This document shows, one piece after another, positions 1-7,382 of a DNA stretch of 64,000 nucleotides; the first letter of the stretch is position 1, and each line of letters opens with the position of its first letter. The stretch covers positions 3,955,501 to 4,019,500 of the forward strand of contig NZ_CP071798.1 in NCBI RefSeq assembly GCF_017498505.1. Direction: 5' to 3'. The notes under the pieces were generated by a model that had not been told where the DNA came from, did no database searches, and worked only from the letters and a program-made list of their open reading frames with translations. Source of the DNA: Sporosarcina sp. Te-1 (GTDB taxonomy: Bacteria > Bacillota > Bacilli > Bacillales_A > Planococcaceae). A program made the position numbers and the translations under genes.

Positions 1-3000
1 TGCGGAGGATTGGAAGCGAAGGATTGGAAAGCTATCGCAGGCTTCAGTGCAAAATGGAAAGGTTCGGGAGACGATTTTGGATACGTTATCGATGTGAATC
101 GGTCTAAACGGACAGTGAAGATTGAGTTAAAACGGCATTATCAGGCGCTTGCCCGTCGTGGTTCTCTCGTTCCGTCTGGGAAGGAGACAGAAATTGTCTT
201 CAGCAATTTTGCCGAATTGAGCCAGATCAGGAGATTACGGAAAGGGTTTAAGGATTTGCAGGATGGCTTCGCGGCAAATCCAAACTTAGAAAAGATCCTG
301 TTTGAAGAGCGGCCTGTCGTTCAAATTACGAATAAGAAAGCCGAGCTTGATTTTCACCATCCTCTCAATGAATTCCAACGGGAAGCCGTTGTCGGTGCCA
401 TGTCGGCAAACGATTTATATGTCATTCAAGGGCCGCCCGGGACAGGGAAAACGACGGTTATCTCGGAATTATGCCTTCAGCTCGTGAAGGCAGGCATGCG
501 GACGTTAGTCGCTTCGCAATCCAATCTTGCCGTCGATAACGCGTTAGGCCGCCTGCTTTCCGATTCCGGTATCCGGATACTGCGTTACGGCCGGACGGAA
601 AGCATCGAAGAGGAGGGCAAGCGGTTTATTGAAGAAAATGTGGCTCACTATTGGAAAGAAGAAACGTTAGCTGCTGTAAATGGCCAGCGAAAAGCCCGGT
701 CCGAAAGAATGGATTCCATCGCCAAGGAAATTGCTGAGAGCGAACAGGCCTTGGAAAAATGGCAAACAGAGCTTTCCGTATTGGAAGAGGCGAAGAAGAG
801 AAAAAGGGAAGCGAGGCAGGAACACGAAGAACTGTCGGCTGCTTTGCAAGCGGTTGAGCAAAAATTACTTGAAGCTGCAGGGCAGCGTGAGGAATATGAG
901 CTGGAACAAGTCCGTTTAGAAGGGGAAATGAAGCAGCTCGATGAAACGATAGCCCGTCTTGAAATGGACATTCAGTCGTTGCATTTGGATGAGCCCATGC
1001 AACAGGAAATGGATGCTGTCAAAGATAAAGTGGAAGTATTCCGGCAAGTCATGCGCTTCTATGAAACGAAAAATGCCATCGAAGCAGCCAAGCTTCTCCT
1101 CAACCGGATCAAGAACGATATAAATGAGAACATCAATAGACGGAACATCCTGCGTCAACTGAAGGAAGAGTTAGCACCTATTGGTGAGTTGCCGGCCCTT
1201 TTGGAAAAAGTGAAGTCTTTTCCGTATGATCCCTCTCTGCCGCTGAAGCTTGAAATCAATTCATTGCATAAACATCTGGCGACAGTACGAAACGGAACAT
1301 ACACATATGAGTTCCAAGAATGGAAAGGTGTTTTTGAACGGCTTGAGAACGGCATTTCCCATTTAGAAGGCATTCTTAGAACGAATGGATATCCGCTAGA
1401 CTCTATTCAGAGCAAGAATAGCGATTTGTACCGGACTGCGGATGAAATGCATGATATGATCGACGCCATTGGGCGTTTCATTAAGACGAAAAGTCCACAA
1501 ATCTCAAGACTCCAGCCTGGACAAAAAGCGGCGCTTTTCAACCGGATTGCTGAAAACCTCGCCTACTTGTATGGCAAACTGGAAGAAGTGACAGGCCATG
1601 CGAACGGAATCAAAGAAGCTGCACAGGCCCAAGCTGTGTCGATGTTTCAGTCCATCAAAAGGGAACTCGTGATGGAACTTGATGATTCAGTAGCTGAGCT
1701 GGAGCACGATGCTATCCAGTTCGAAGCCGATATAGTCGCACATGGCGAACAACTCGAGCTATTGGAGCAGGAACGTGATCAATTGGCTCCTCTTGTCACA
1801 GGACAAGAAGATCTCCTGGTCCTCCAGGCCGAACTGGTAGAAGGGGAAAAGAAGCTGGTTCAGAATGAACAGCGTCTTGCCCAGTTACGACAGGCGCAAA
1901 CCCAATTGGAGATGGGGCGCACTACACTTGCCGATGCAACCGCCAACTTGGAAAGGATTCAGGAAAAGCTGGACGGATTGGAGCAGTTGCAACTGGACAT
2001 GACGAAGGATACCGCCCAGTATGCAAGTGGATTGCAGTCGCTGGAAGAGGTATTACAGATGAATCCTGAGGAACGCTCAGCACAAGTACATGCAGAAATG
2101 AAAGCCTTGAATGAAAAGATCCGGAGATTGGCTGAGGAGCAGACACATCTGCCGCTCGCGATGGAACTGCAGGATGAATGGAGCAAGCTGCTTGAGGAAG
2201 CAGGGGATTACGATCTCGAAGAAATTCGGAAATTGTATGTCCGGCACGCCAACGTCATTGGAACAACATGTGTCGCTTCCGCACGAAAGGAATTTATGGA
2301 AGACTACCCGACATTCGATGTCGTCATTATCGATGAAGTGTCGAAAGCGACGCCGCCGGAACTGTTGTTGCCGATGCTGAAAGGGAAGAAAATCATCTTG
2401 GTGGGAGACCATCATCAATTGCCGCCGCTCGTTGGCAGGGAAACAATGGAAGAGTTCATTGAGGAAATTAAAGATGATAAGGAAAAGAATGAGCTGCGGA
2501 ACATGCTGAAAGAGTCGCTGTTCGAGCGTTTATTCCGTACATTGCCAAAACAGAACAAGACGATGCTTGGCATTCAATATCGGATGCACAAAGAAATCAT
2601 GGAGACGATCACGCCGTTTTATGCGGAAGGGGCGTACGAGCTCCAATGCGGGTTGCCTGATTCGGACCGGACCCGCGATCATTTATTAACTTCCCGGCTT
2701 ATCGACCGGCCGGATCATCTCCTTTGGTTTGACATGCCGAATGAGCCCGCTTTCTTTGAAGCCCAAGTGAAAGGCGGCACGAGTTTGTATAACGAAGCCG
2801 AACTCCGCATGATCCAAGAATTGCTTGTGGATTTGGATGCTGCGACAGTTGAGGCCATCCAAGGGGGACGGTTGGCACCAGACGCGAAGAAGAGCGTCGG
2901 AGTCATTAGCTTCTACGGTGAACAGGTGAAACGAATTGATCGATTAATTGAGCAGGAGGTCATGCCAAAGCATCTGCATTGCCGTACGGGATCGGTTGAT

Positions 3001-3273
3001 AAGTTCCAAGGGATGGAAATGGATATCATCATATTAAGTTTCGTACGGAACCACGATCAGCCGAGCGGCACCATCGGGTTTGCGGAAGATTATCGCCGGT
3101 TGAATGTCGCCCTTTCAAGAGCGCGGGAACTATTGGTTGTCGTGGGAAGTTCAGAGATGTTCACCAAACAGCCGAAAAAGGCGGAGACGAAAGCGATGTA
3201 CAGCCGGCTCGTCGAACAGGTGAAATCACAAAATGGTTTTAAGGAGTTTGCAACAGTAGAGAGGATGGGGTAG
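1..3273 (+). CDS. SF1 DNA/RNA helicase with long coiled-coil insert (5'-truncated)
   Basis: ATP-dependent helicase of superfamily 1B (Upf1/Dna2/NAM7 type). Seen in order: a region with a Q-motif-like segment (NEFQREAVV), Walker A GPPGTGKTT near residue 141, Walker B as VIIDEVSKATPPELL near 775, GDHHQLPPL (motif III), QYRMH (motif IV), DKFQGMEMDIII (motif V) and RLNVALSRARELL (motif VI). About 500 residues rich in Glu, Lys, Gln and Leu separate motifs I and II and read as coiled coil, far more than a core helicase needs. The frame is open to base 1 and the first internal start (TTG at 10) has its purine tract touching it with no spacer, so the true start probably lies left of the window. The stop codon abuts the ATG of the next gene, implying one transcript. 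Substrate is unknown; repair or RNA processing are guesses. Confidence 0.9.
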   Translation, partial: CGGLEAKDWKAIAGFSAKWKGSGDDFGYVIDVNRSKRTVKIELKRHYQALARRGSLVPSGKETEIVFSNFAELSQIRRLRKGFKDLQDGFAANPNLEKILFEERPVVQITNKKAELDFHHPLNEFQREAVVGAMSANDLYVIQGPPGTGKTTVISELCLQLVKAGMRTLVASQSNLAVDNALGRLLSDSGIRILRYGRTESIEEEGKRFIEENVAHYWKEETLAAVNGQRKARSERMDSIAKEIAESEQALEKWQTELSVLEEAKKRKREARQEHEELSAALQAVEQKLLEAAGQREEYELEQVRLEGEMKQLDETIARLEMDIQSLHLDEPMQQEMDAVKDKVEVFRQVMRFYETKNAIEAAKLLLNRIKNDINENINRRNILRQLKEELAPIGELPALLEKVKSFPYDPSLPLKLEINSLHKHLATVRNGTYTYEFQEWKGVFERLENGISHLEGILRTNGYPLDSIQSKNSDLYRTADEMHDMIDAIGRFIKTKSPQISRLQPGQKAALFNRIAENLAYLYGKLEEVTGHANGIKEAAQAQAVSMFQSIKRELVMELDDSVAELEHDAIQFEADIVAHGEQLELLEQERDQLAPLVTGQEDLLVLQAELVEGEKKLVQNEQRLAQLRQAQTQLEMGRTTLADATANLERIQEKLDGLEQLQLDMTKDTAQYASGLQSLEEVLQMNPEERSAQVHAEMKALNEKIRRLAEEQTHLPLAMELQDEWSKLLEEAGDYDLEEIRKLYVRHANVIGTTCVASARKEFMEDYPTFDVVIIDEVSKATPPELLLPMLKGKKIILVGDHHQLPPLVGRETMEEFIEEIKDDKEKNELRNMLKESLFERLFRTLPKQNKTMLGIQYRMHKEIMETITPFYAEGAYELQCGLPDSDRTRDHLLTSRLIDRPDHLLWFDMPNEPAFFEAQVKGGTSLYNEAELRMIQELLVDLDAATVEAIQGGRLAPDAKKSVGVISFYGEQVKRIDRLIEQEVMPKHLHCRTGSVDKFQGMEMDIIILSFVRNHDQPSGTIGFAEDYRRLNVALSRARELLVVVGSSEMFTKQPKKAETKAMYSRLVEQVKSQNGFKEFATVERMG

Positions 3274-4023
3274 ATGGAATTACAAAAGCGGCTGCAAACT
3301 GAATTGTTGCGGGATGCGAATGTAAAGCTGCTCGCAGCTGAGACGTGGGGGCTTCCTGTACATTCTCTTGAAATTGCATACGAAACTGTCAAACGGACTA
3401 AAATGGATATTCTGATGAAAATGCTGCTAATCAGTTTTCGGAAAGCGCCGTTTCAATCTGCGGAGGAAGTGAGTGACATGTTGCTCGTCGAACCGCTCTT
3501 CATTCAAGATATGATAGAAGCCATGGCCCGAGCGGGATTGATTACAAAAAAAGAAGCAGGCTATTCATTAACCGATGCCGGTCATCAACAATTGGAGAGC
3601 GGCATTTATGTGCAACCACCTGAGCGAGAGGAGCAAACGGCTTATTTCAGTCCGGCCCATGACTCATTTCTACAAGGTGACGTGAAACAGACGAAGTCCA
3701 AAGTGTTCCGGCATGCGGGCAATAGCTGGCAGGCCAAGGATATTTCGGAAGAGAAACTGCGGGAGATCCTTGAACAACTGCAAGATGTAGGGGAAGGGGA
3801 ACAGGAACAACGATCTATCCACTCCATTCAATCTGTAACCGAAATGGATTCGCATTCCGTTGAATGTTTTGAATTCCGGCTGCATCATGTCACCAACGAC
3901 CGGATGTTCGTCCGCGTTTGGAATACAATGACTGGAGAATGGGACAATGTGCTAGAGCAATGTATCATAGAAAGGGATCTGAATGAGTGGCGCAAAATGT
4001 ATAAAAAGGCAGGCGGCTCTTGA
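3274..4023 (+). CDS. Hypothetical protein with winged-helix-like N-terminus
   Basis: 249 residues, no family I can name. Residues about 40-105 (MLLISFRKAPFQSAEEVSDM, then LFIQDMIEAMARAGLITKKE and YSLTDAGHQQLE) look like a winged helix of the MarR/PadR kind: helix, helix, helix and a wing ending in the typical LTDAG segment. The rest is charged with no transmembrane part. The ATG follows the helicase stop codon with no gap, and the purine-rich tail of the helicase gene serves as ribosome site, so the two are probably co-translated and may act together. The function is not established; a DNA- or nucleic-acid-binding accessory to the helicase is an inference. Confidence 0.75.
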   Translation: MELQKRLQTELLRDANVKLLAAETWGLPVHSLEIAYETVKRTKMDILMKMLLISFRKAPFQSAEEVSDMLLVEPLFIQDMIEAMARAGLITKKEAGYSLTDAGHQQLESGIYVQPPEREEQTAYFSPAHDSFLQGDVKQTKSKVFRHAGNSWQAKDISEEKLREILEQLQDVGEGEQEQRSIHSIQSVTEMDSHSVECFEFRLHHVTNDRMFVRVWNTMTGEWDNVLEQCIIERDLNEWRKMYKKAGGS

Positions 4024-4046
4024 GTAGAGCAAGCCTGCCTTTCGTT
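4005..4046 (+). terminator. Intrinsic terminator of the helicase transcript
   Basis: A perfect 10-bp stem, AAAGGCAGGC at 4005-4014 and its complement at 4033-4042, followed by a T-rich run. The left arm lies inside the last codons of the preceding gene. Confidence 0.8.
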
Positions 4047-4096
4047 TGGAATGAAACTGGAGTGCTCGTTGGCCTTTCGGAGGAAGGGTCCACTTA

Positions 4097-4516
4097 CTAA
4101 TGAGCCGTAATCGGGGCAACGGTAAATGTCCCGTATGACACGCCTTTCAGACTGGTCAGCTGATGGCTGAGCGTTTGAATGTCCGAAGCTTTCCCTTTAA
4201 CAACAATCAGCTCCAGGCAATTGTCATGGTCGAGGTGGAAATGAGTCGTTGCCAGGATGTTCGCGTGCATGCCATGCTGGATTTCAGTCATTTCCTCCAG
4301 CAGATGCTTGTGGGAATGATTGTAGAAGAGGACGATGGTGCCGGCGACAATGTCCTCATTCTGTTCCCAAATATGCTGAAGAAGGGCATCCCGAACGAGA
4401 TCCCTGACTGCCTCGGAGCGGGTTTCATATCCTCTTGCTTGGATGAGATGGTCAAATTTTTTAAGCAGTCCATTTTCCATTGAAATGCCGATTCGTTTTA
4501 ACGTAGATTCAGACAT
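4097..4516 (-). CDS. nikR: Nickel-responsive transcriptional regulator NikR
   Basis: 139 residues, the normal NikR length. The N-terminal ribbon-helix-helix (about 1-45, beginning MSESTLKRIGISMENGLLKK) binds DNA, and the C-terminal ACT-like domain binds nickel. Ligand residues are visible in THFHLDHDNCLEL (the H-x-H and downstream Cys of the square-planar site) plus the upstream HSHKH. In known systems NikR represses nickel uptake when nickel is plentiful. A ribosome site (GAGGTG) precedes the ATG. Its natural targets next door, the nickel/peptide transporter genes, survive only as fragments (4529-5095), so the protein looks intact but may have lost its local regulon. It could still act elsewhere in the genome. 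Confidence 0.93.
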   Translation of the reverse strand: MSESTLKRIGISMENGLLKKFDHLIQARGYETRSEAVRDLVRDALLQHIWEQNEDIVAGTIVLFYNHSHKHLLEEMTEIQHGMHANILATTHFHLDHDNCLELIVVKGKASDIQTLSHQLTSLKGVSYGTFTVAPITAH

Positions 4517-4528
4517 ACATGCACCTCA

Positions 4529-4950
4529 TCATTTGATATCCCAATCTTCAATGTTCCAGACGATACCGAAGCCGTGATGTCCAAGTGTCCGATTCCCAAT
4601 GCCGGTTACTCGATCATTGGCTGCATAGACTGCATCCAAATAGACAAGGAAATTAAAAGGCGGATCTTCAGTGAGCACTTCCTGAAACTCGCCGTACCAC
4701 TTTTTCCGCTCCTCTATATTATCCGTTGTTCGCGCAGCTTCAAGTAATTTGTCCACTTCCGGGTTTTCATAGGCACCCATGTTGTAAAGCCCGTCACCGA
4801 TTTGACTGCTGTGGAAGAGCCGGTATGTGTGGTCGTCCGGATCGTTTTCACTGCCCCAGCCGATGACGAGGGAGTCAATGGTATTCAAGTCGATCGCATC
4901 CCAACTGGATGGCTTAGGATGGACAATGACGCCAAGTGGCTTACCCGTTG
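4529..4950 (-). pseudogene. 3' fragment of a nickel/peptide ABC substrate-binding protein
   Basis: The readable part matches the C-terminal end of family 5 solute-binding proteins (SBP_bac_5: NikA, CntA, DppA type): an LNTIDSLVIGWGSENDPDDH segment, then LFHSSQIG, YENPEVDKLLEAARTT and EEDPPFNFLVYLDAVYAAN-like residues. The frame can be followed upstream of the first ATG (4888) to about 4950 (GKPLGVIVHPKPSSWDAI), where it meets an unrelated ABC ATPase fragment. No signal peptide, lipobox or N-lobe is present. It lies 12 bp downstream of nikR on the same strand, which suggests the lost gene carried nickel or a nickel complex. A non-functional remnant. Confidence 0.85.
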
Positions 4951-5095
4951 CCTCATTCCCCCTGACAATTCATAGGGAAAGAGGGGAAGGAACTTGTCAT
5001 CTAAGCCGACAAGAGAAACAGCATCTGCTACCTTCATGTGCTTTTCCTGGGTATTCCGATTCCAGTAATCAGCACCTTCTCCAATGATCTGTTCA
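4945..5095 (-). pseudogene. Internal fragment of an ABC transporter ATPase (NikD/DppD type)
   Basis: Reading the minus strand from about 5095 gives VEQIIGEGADYWNRN, then VADAVSLVGLDDKF and finally the ABC signature YELSGGMRQR, after which the family resemblance stops and the binding-protein fragment begins in another frame. Walker A and Walker B are both missing. The motif order and the GGMRQR form are those of oligopeptide/nickel transporter ATPases. Only about 50 codons remain, with a deletion joint on each side, so this is a scar and not a gene. Confidence 0.8.
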
Positions 5096-5530
5096 ACCGT
5101 ACATATTAATTGGTGGGATGCTTTTTATAGCGGAATCGGCCAAATCTTCTTCTTGCAAGGAGCGATTGCGGGGATTCTACTATTCGTTGGTCTGTTCTGG
5201 GCAGGTTGGCGGATTGGACTCTATGCCATTGCCGGTAACGTGATAGCTGTGGCGGGGGCATTTTTGCTTGGAGGAGAGCATACGCTAATTGATTTAGGGC
5301 TGTATGGATACAATGCCATTTTAACTGTTATCGCAGTAGGGATTGTGTTTAAAGAGGGGAATCCGCCACTCGCTCCTGTATCTGCCATGATCGCCTCATT
5401 TTTGACCGTCCCACTCATTGCAAGTGTGGATACATGGCTTATGCCCTTTGGCCTCTCTGCATTAACCATGCCCTTTGTCATTAGTACATGGTTTTTCGTA
5501 GGAGCCAGGAAAGTATTGAGACAATTGTAA
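5096..5530 (+). pseudogene. 3' half of a urea transporter gene
   Basis: The product reads WWDAFYSGIGQIFFLQGAIA, later GYNAILTVIAVGIVF and LMPFGLSALTMPFVISTWFF, which are hallmark stretches of the bacterial urea transporter (UT/SLC14, Yut) family. Several hydrophobic spans remain, but the family has about 300 residues in two homologous halves and only the second half is here. The frame is open to an ATG at 5084 that lies in the neighbouring ATPase fragment and has no ribosome site. The adjacency to nikR and nickel-transporter scraps suggests all came from a urease/nickel locus, since urease is a nickel enzyme. That history is an inference. Confidence 0.82.
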
Positions 5531-5572
5531 ACGTGCCAATCCGATCATTTATTCGGAATTTTAAAAAGGTAC

Positions 5573-5597
5573 GTGTATTTCGACTGCCGTCGGGTAT
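5573..5597 (+). promoter_or_regulatory. Candidate sigma-B-type promoter
   Basis: GTGTAT at 5573-5578, a 13-base spacer and GGGTAT at 5592-5597, compared with the sigma-B consensus GTTTAA / GGGTAT with 12-15 bases. The -10 is perfect and the -35 weak. It lies about 40 bases upstream of the small gene starting near 5639. Confidence 0.45.
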
Positions 5598-5638
5598 GTT
5601 TAAAAAGTAAACAGTAAAACGGAAGGAGAGTGGATTGG

Positions 5639-5851
5639 TTGAAAGAGATTGAGGTAAAACCGATGTTTGAAGGTCAAATTCATGAGAGACAACAATTCAA
5701 AGTAACCATTGACGGAAACGATTATCAAGGAATCTACCATGAAGGCGATATCGACTGGTTCCACCCACACCCTGAAAACGACTTATCAGATGCTCATGTG
5801 GATCACATTGAATCCCAAGTCCATGGTTTCATGAAAGAAAATAACCAGTAA
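5639..5851 (+). CDS. YheE-like (DUF5342) small protein
   Basis: About 70 residues, acidic, soluble, with no signal peptide. The pattern KPMFEGQIHERQQFKVTIDG followed by YQGIYHEGDIDWFHPHPE resembles the small Bacillus YheE/DUF5342 family, whose function is unknown. A GTG at 5630 also opens the frame, but AAGGAG (5623-5628) is only one base from it and ten bases from the TTG at 5639, so TTG is preferred. The gene stands alone between the urea-transporter scar and a strong terminator. A sigma-B-like promoter lies just upstream, which would make it a general-stress gene; this is inferred. Confidence 0.75.
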   Translation: MKEIEVKPMFEGQIHERQQFKVTIDGNDYQGIYHEGDIDWFHPHPENDLSDAHVDHIESQVHGFMKENNQ

Positions 5852-5857
5852 AGCTCT

Positions 5858-5897
5858 AAGGTTCTTGAGAGATCTTTTTCTCTGAAGAACCTTTTTA
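5858..5897 (+). terminator. Intrinsic terminator after the YheE-like gene
   Basis: The stem AAGGTTCTT (5858-5866) pairs with AAGAACCTT (5885-5893) and is followed by TTTTTATTTTTT. Confidence 0.85.
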
Positions 5898-5948
5898 TTT
5901 TTTCTTCTTTGCTCCGCATACATGAAATCTATCGAATCTACCGGTTCT

Positions 5949-6071
5949 CTACCTGAAACAATCCGAGCAGTATATGTCACTCTTCTTCTTTAAATACGCT
6001 CTAATTTCTACCATTACTCGATGTTCTGGTGCTGCCATTTTGGCATATATCTCTTCGCCGGGTCGAAACAA
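5949..6071 (-). CDS. Possible 40-residue ORF (uncertain)
   Basis: A TTG start with GAGGA ten bases upstream opens a 40-codon frame, MFRPGEEIYAKMAAPEHRV, rich in basic residues and ending YCSDCFR with a Cys-x-x-Cys pair. I recognise no family. It could be a real small protein or a gene remnant. The surrounding 5898-6144 has no other support for coding. Confidence 0.25.
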   Translation of the reverse strand: MFRPGEEIYAKMAAPEHRVMVEIRAYLKKKSDIYCSDCFR

Positions 6072-6144
6072 TTAAATCAAATCCTCACTGTTTTGGCTAA
6101 TTGTGTCCTTTGTTTTTTTAATCCTATGACCGCTCTTTATGGTT

Positions 6145-6770
6145 TGAATCTCTCGTATTAGCAAGGCAACCGCTCATACCGGTTTGGCACCTCTCGTATA
6201 AGCGAGGTGACCGCTCGTATCTGGTTTAGCACCTCTCGTATAAGCGAGGTGACCGCTCGTATCTGGTTTAGCACCTCTCGTATCTGGTTTAGCACCTCTC
6301 GTATAAGCGAGGCGACCGCTCATATCCGGTTTGGCAGCTCTCGTATAAGCGAGGTGACCGCTCGTATCTGGTTTAGCATCTCTCGAATAAGCGAGGCGAC
6401 CGCTCATATCCAGTTTGGCACCTCTCGTATTAGCAAGGCGACCGCTCGTATCTGGTTTAGCACCTCTCATTATAGCAAGGCGACTGCTCGTATTCGGTTT
6501 GGCACTTCTCGTATAAGCGAAGCGACCGCTCGTATCTAGTTTGACACTTCTCGAATAAGCGAGGCAGCCGCTCGTATCTGATTTAGCCCCTCTCGTATAA
6601 GCGAGGCAACCGCTCGTATCTGGTTTAGCATCTCTCGTATAAGCGAGGCGACCGCTCGTATCCGGTTTTGAACCTCTCGTATAAGCGAGGCGACCGCTCG
6701 ATCTGGTTTAGCCCCTTTCGTATTAGCAAGGCGACCGCTCATATCCGGTTCTGAACCGCTCGTATCTAAA
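6145..6770. repeat. Intergenic tandem array, 21-bp half-units in 42-bp units
   Basis: About 14-15 degenerate copies of a 42-bp unit made of two related 21-bp halves, one around CTCGTATAAGCGAGG and one around CGCTCGTATCTGG, joined by GTTTAGCAC. Near 6262-6300 one 21-bp half is duplicated alone, showing that 21 bp is the basic step. The first half contains a short inverted repeat (CTCG/CGAG). Because 21 is a multiple of three, both strands show apparent repetitive ORFs of about 70-110 codons; they have no ribosome sites and are not called. The array lies between the ends of two convergent genes. The spacers 24827-24985 and 38885-39225 hold arrays of the same period. Confidence 0.93.
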
Positions 6771-6846
6771 TTGCCCTCCCGATTTACGCGAAAAATTCGT
6801 TTGCATCAAAGTGAGGCGCCGCTCCATATTCAGAACATTGTTTCGT

Positions 6847-7272
6847 CTATAAATTCCTTTCCTTGCCCTGCAATTCTTCTGGTGTCAGTGGATCATATCC
6901 ACCATAGCGGCTGTCATCAGCAACCTGTTCCAGTACAGAATCCTTGTTAACCTTGCCATCAATATAAAGAAGGATGGCGCCGTCTTGGACAGCATCATAA
7001 TAGAGTTTCGCCTCGTCATCTGTGAATCCGGCATCCTCCAGCATGCTGCGTACGTTGTCTTCGCCGGCCATGAAGCCAAGGAATCGTTCGAACAGGGAAG
7101 AGGGTGTGTCGTGAATGTCTTGGGATGTCCGGCTTTTCAGCTCGGCGACGGCCAGGTCGTCCTTCATGACGATATACATATCTTCCTCTTTCACGCCTTT
7201 TCGTTGTAATTCTTTTATTTTTGAAATCAACCGTTCCTGTGTCGGGAAACTTCCGATGAATGTTTTCTTCAT
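6847..7272 (-). CDS. YflT-domain general stress protein
   Basis: 141 residues of the heat-induced stress protein YflT (general stress protein 17M) family. Residues 1-100 form the domain: MKKTFIGSFPTQERLISKIK, EEDMYIVMKDD, then FLGFMAGEDNVRSMLEDAGF and YYDAVQDGAILLYID. Soluble and acidic; the molecular function of the family is unknown, but B. subtilis members belong to the sigma-B regulon. The ribosome site GGAGGC precedes the ATG, and a good sigma-B promoter lies at 7308-7333. A longer paralogue sits at 19448-20449, also behind a sigma-B-type promoter. Confidence 0.88.
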   Translation of the reverse strand: MKKTFIGSFPTQERLISKIKELQRKGVKEEDMYIVMKDDLAVAELKSRTSQDIHDTPSSLFERFLGFMAGEDNVRSMLEDAGFTDDEAKLYYDAVQDGAILLYIDGKVNKDSVLEQVADDSRYGGYDPLTPEELQGKERNL

Positions 7273-7307
7273 GCTATTGCCTCCTTGAAATTCTATGTAC
7301 TGCCGAA

Positions 7308-7333
7308 ATACCCTTCTTACACAGATTGAAAAC
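7308..7333 (-). promoter_or_regulatory. Sigma-B-type promoter of the YflT gene
   Basis: On the minus strand GTTTTC, a 14-base spacer and a perfect GGGTAT -10, about 36 bases from the ATG. Fits the sigma-B consensus and the protein family. Confidence 0.7.
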
Positions 7334-7345
7334 TATATTATGAAA

Positions 7346-7377
7346 TGAAAAAACACGCGCAATGAAACTGCGCGTGT
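7346..7377 (-). terminator. Intrinsic terminator of the transglutaminase-like gene
   Basis: ACACGCGCA / TGCGCGTGT 9-bp stem with a 7-base loop, followed on the minus strand by TTTTTT. Confidence 0.88.
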
Positions 7378-7382
7378 GGGCA

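Noticed and set aside
6174..6742. Repetitive ORFs on both strands (RGAKPDTSGHLAYT-type peptides)
   Set aside because: Created by the 21-bp period of the repeat array (a multiple of three); no ribosome sites, and both strands are equally open.
6145..6770. CRISPR array
   Set aside because: The whole unit repeats, including what would be spacers; there are no unique spacers and no cas genes nearby.
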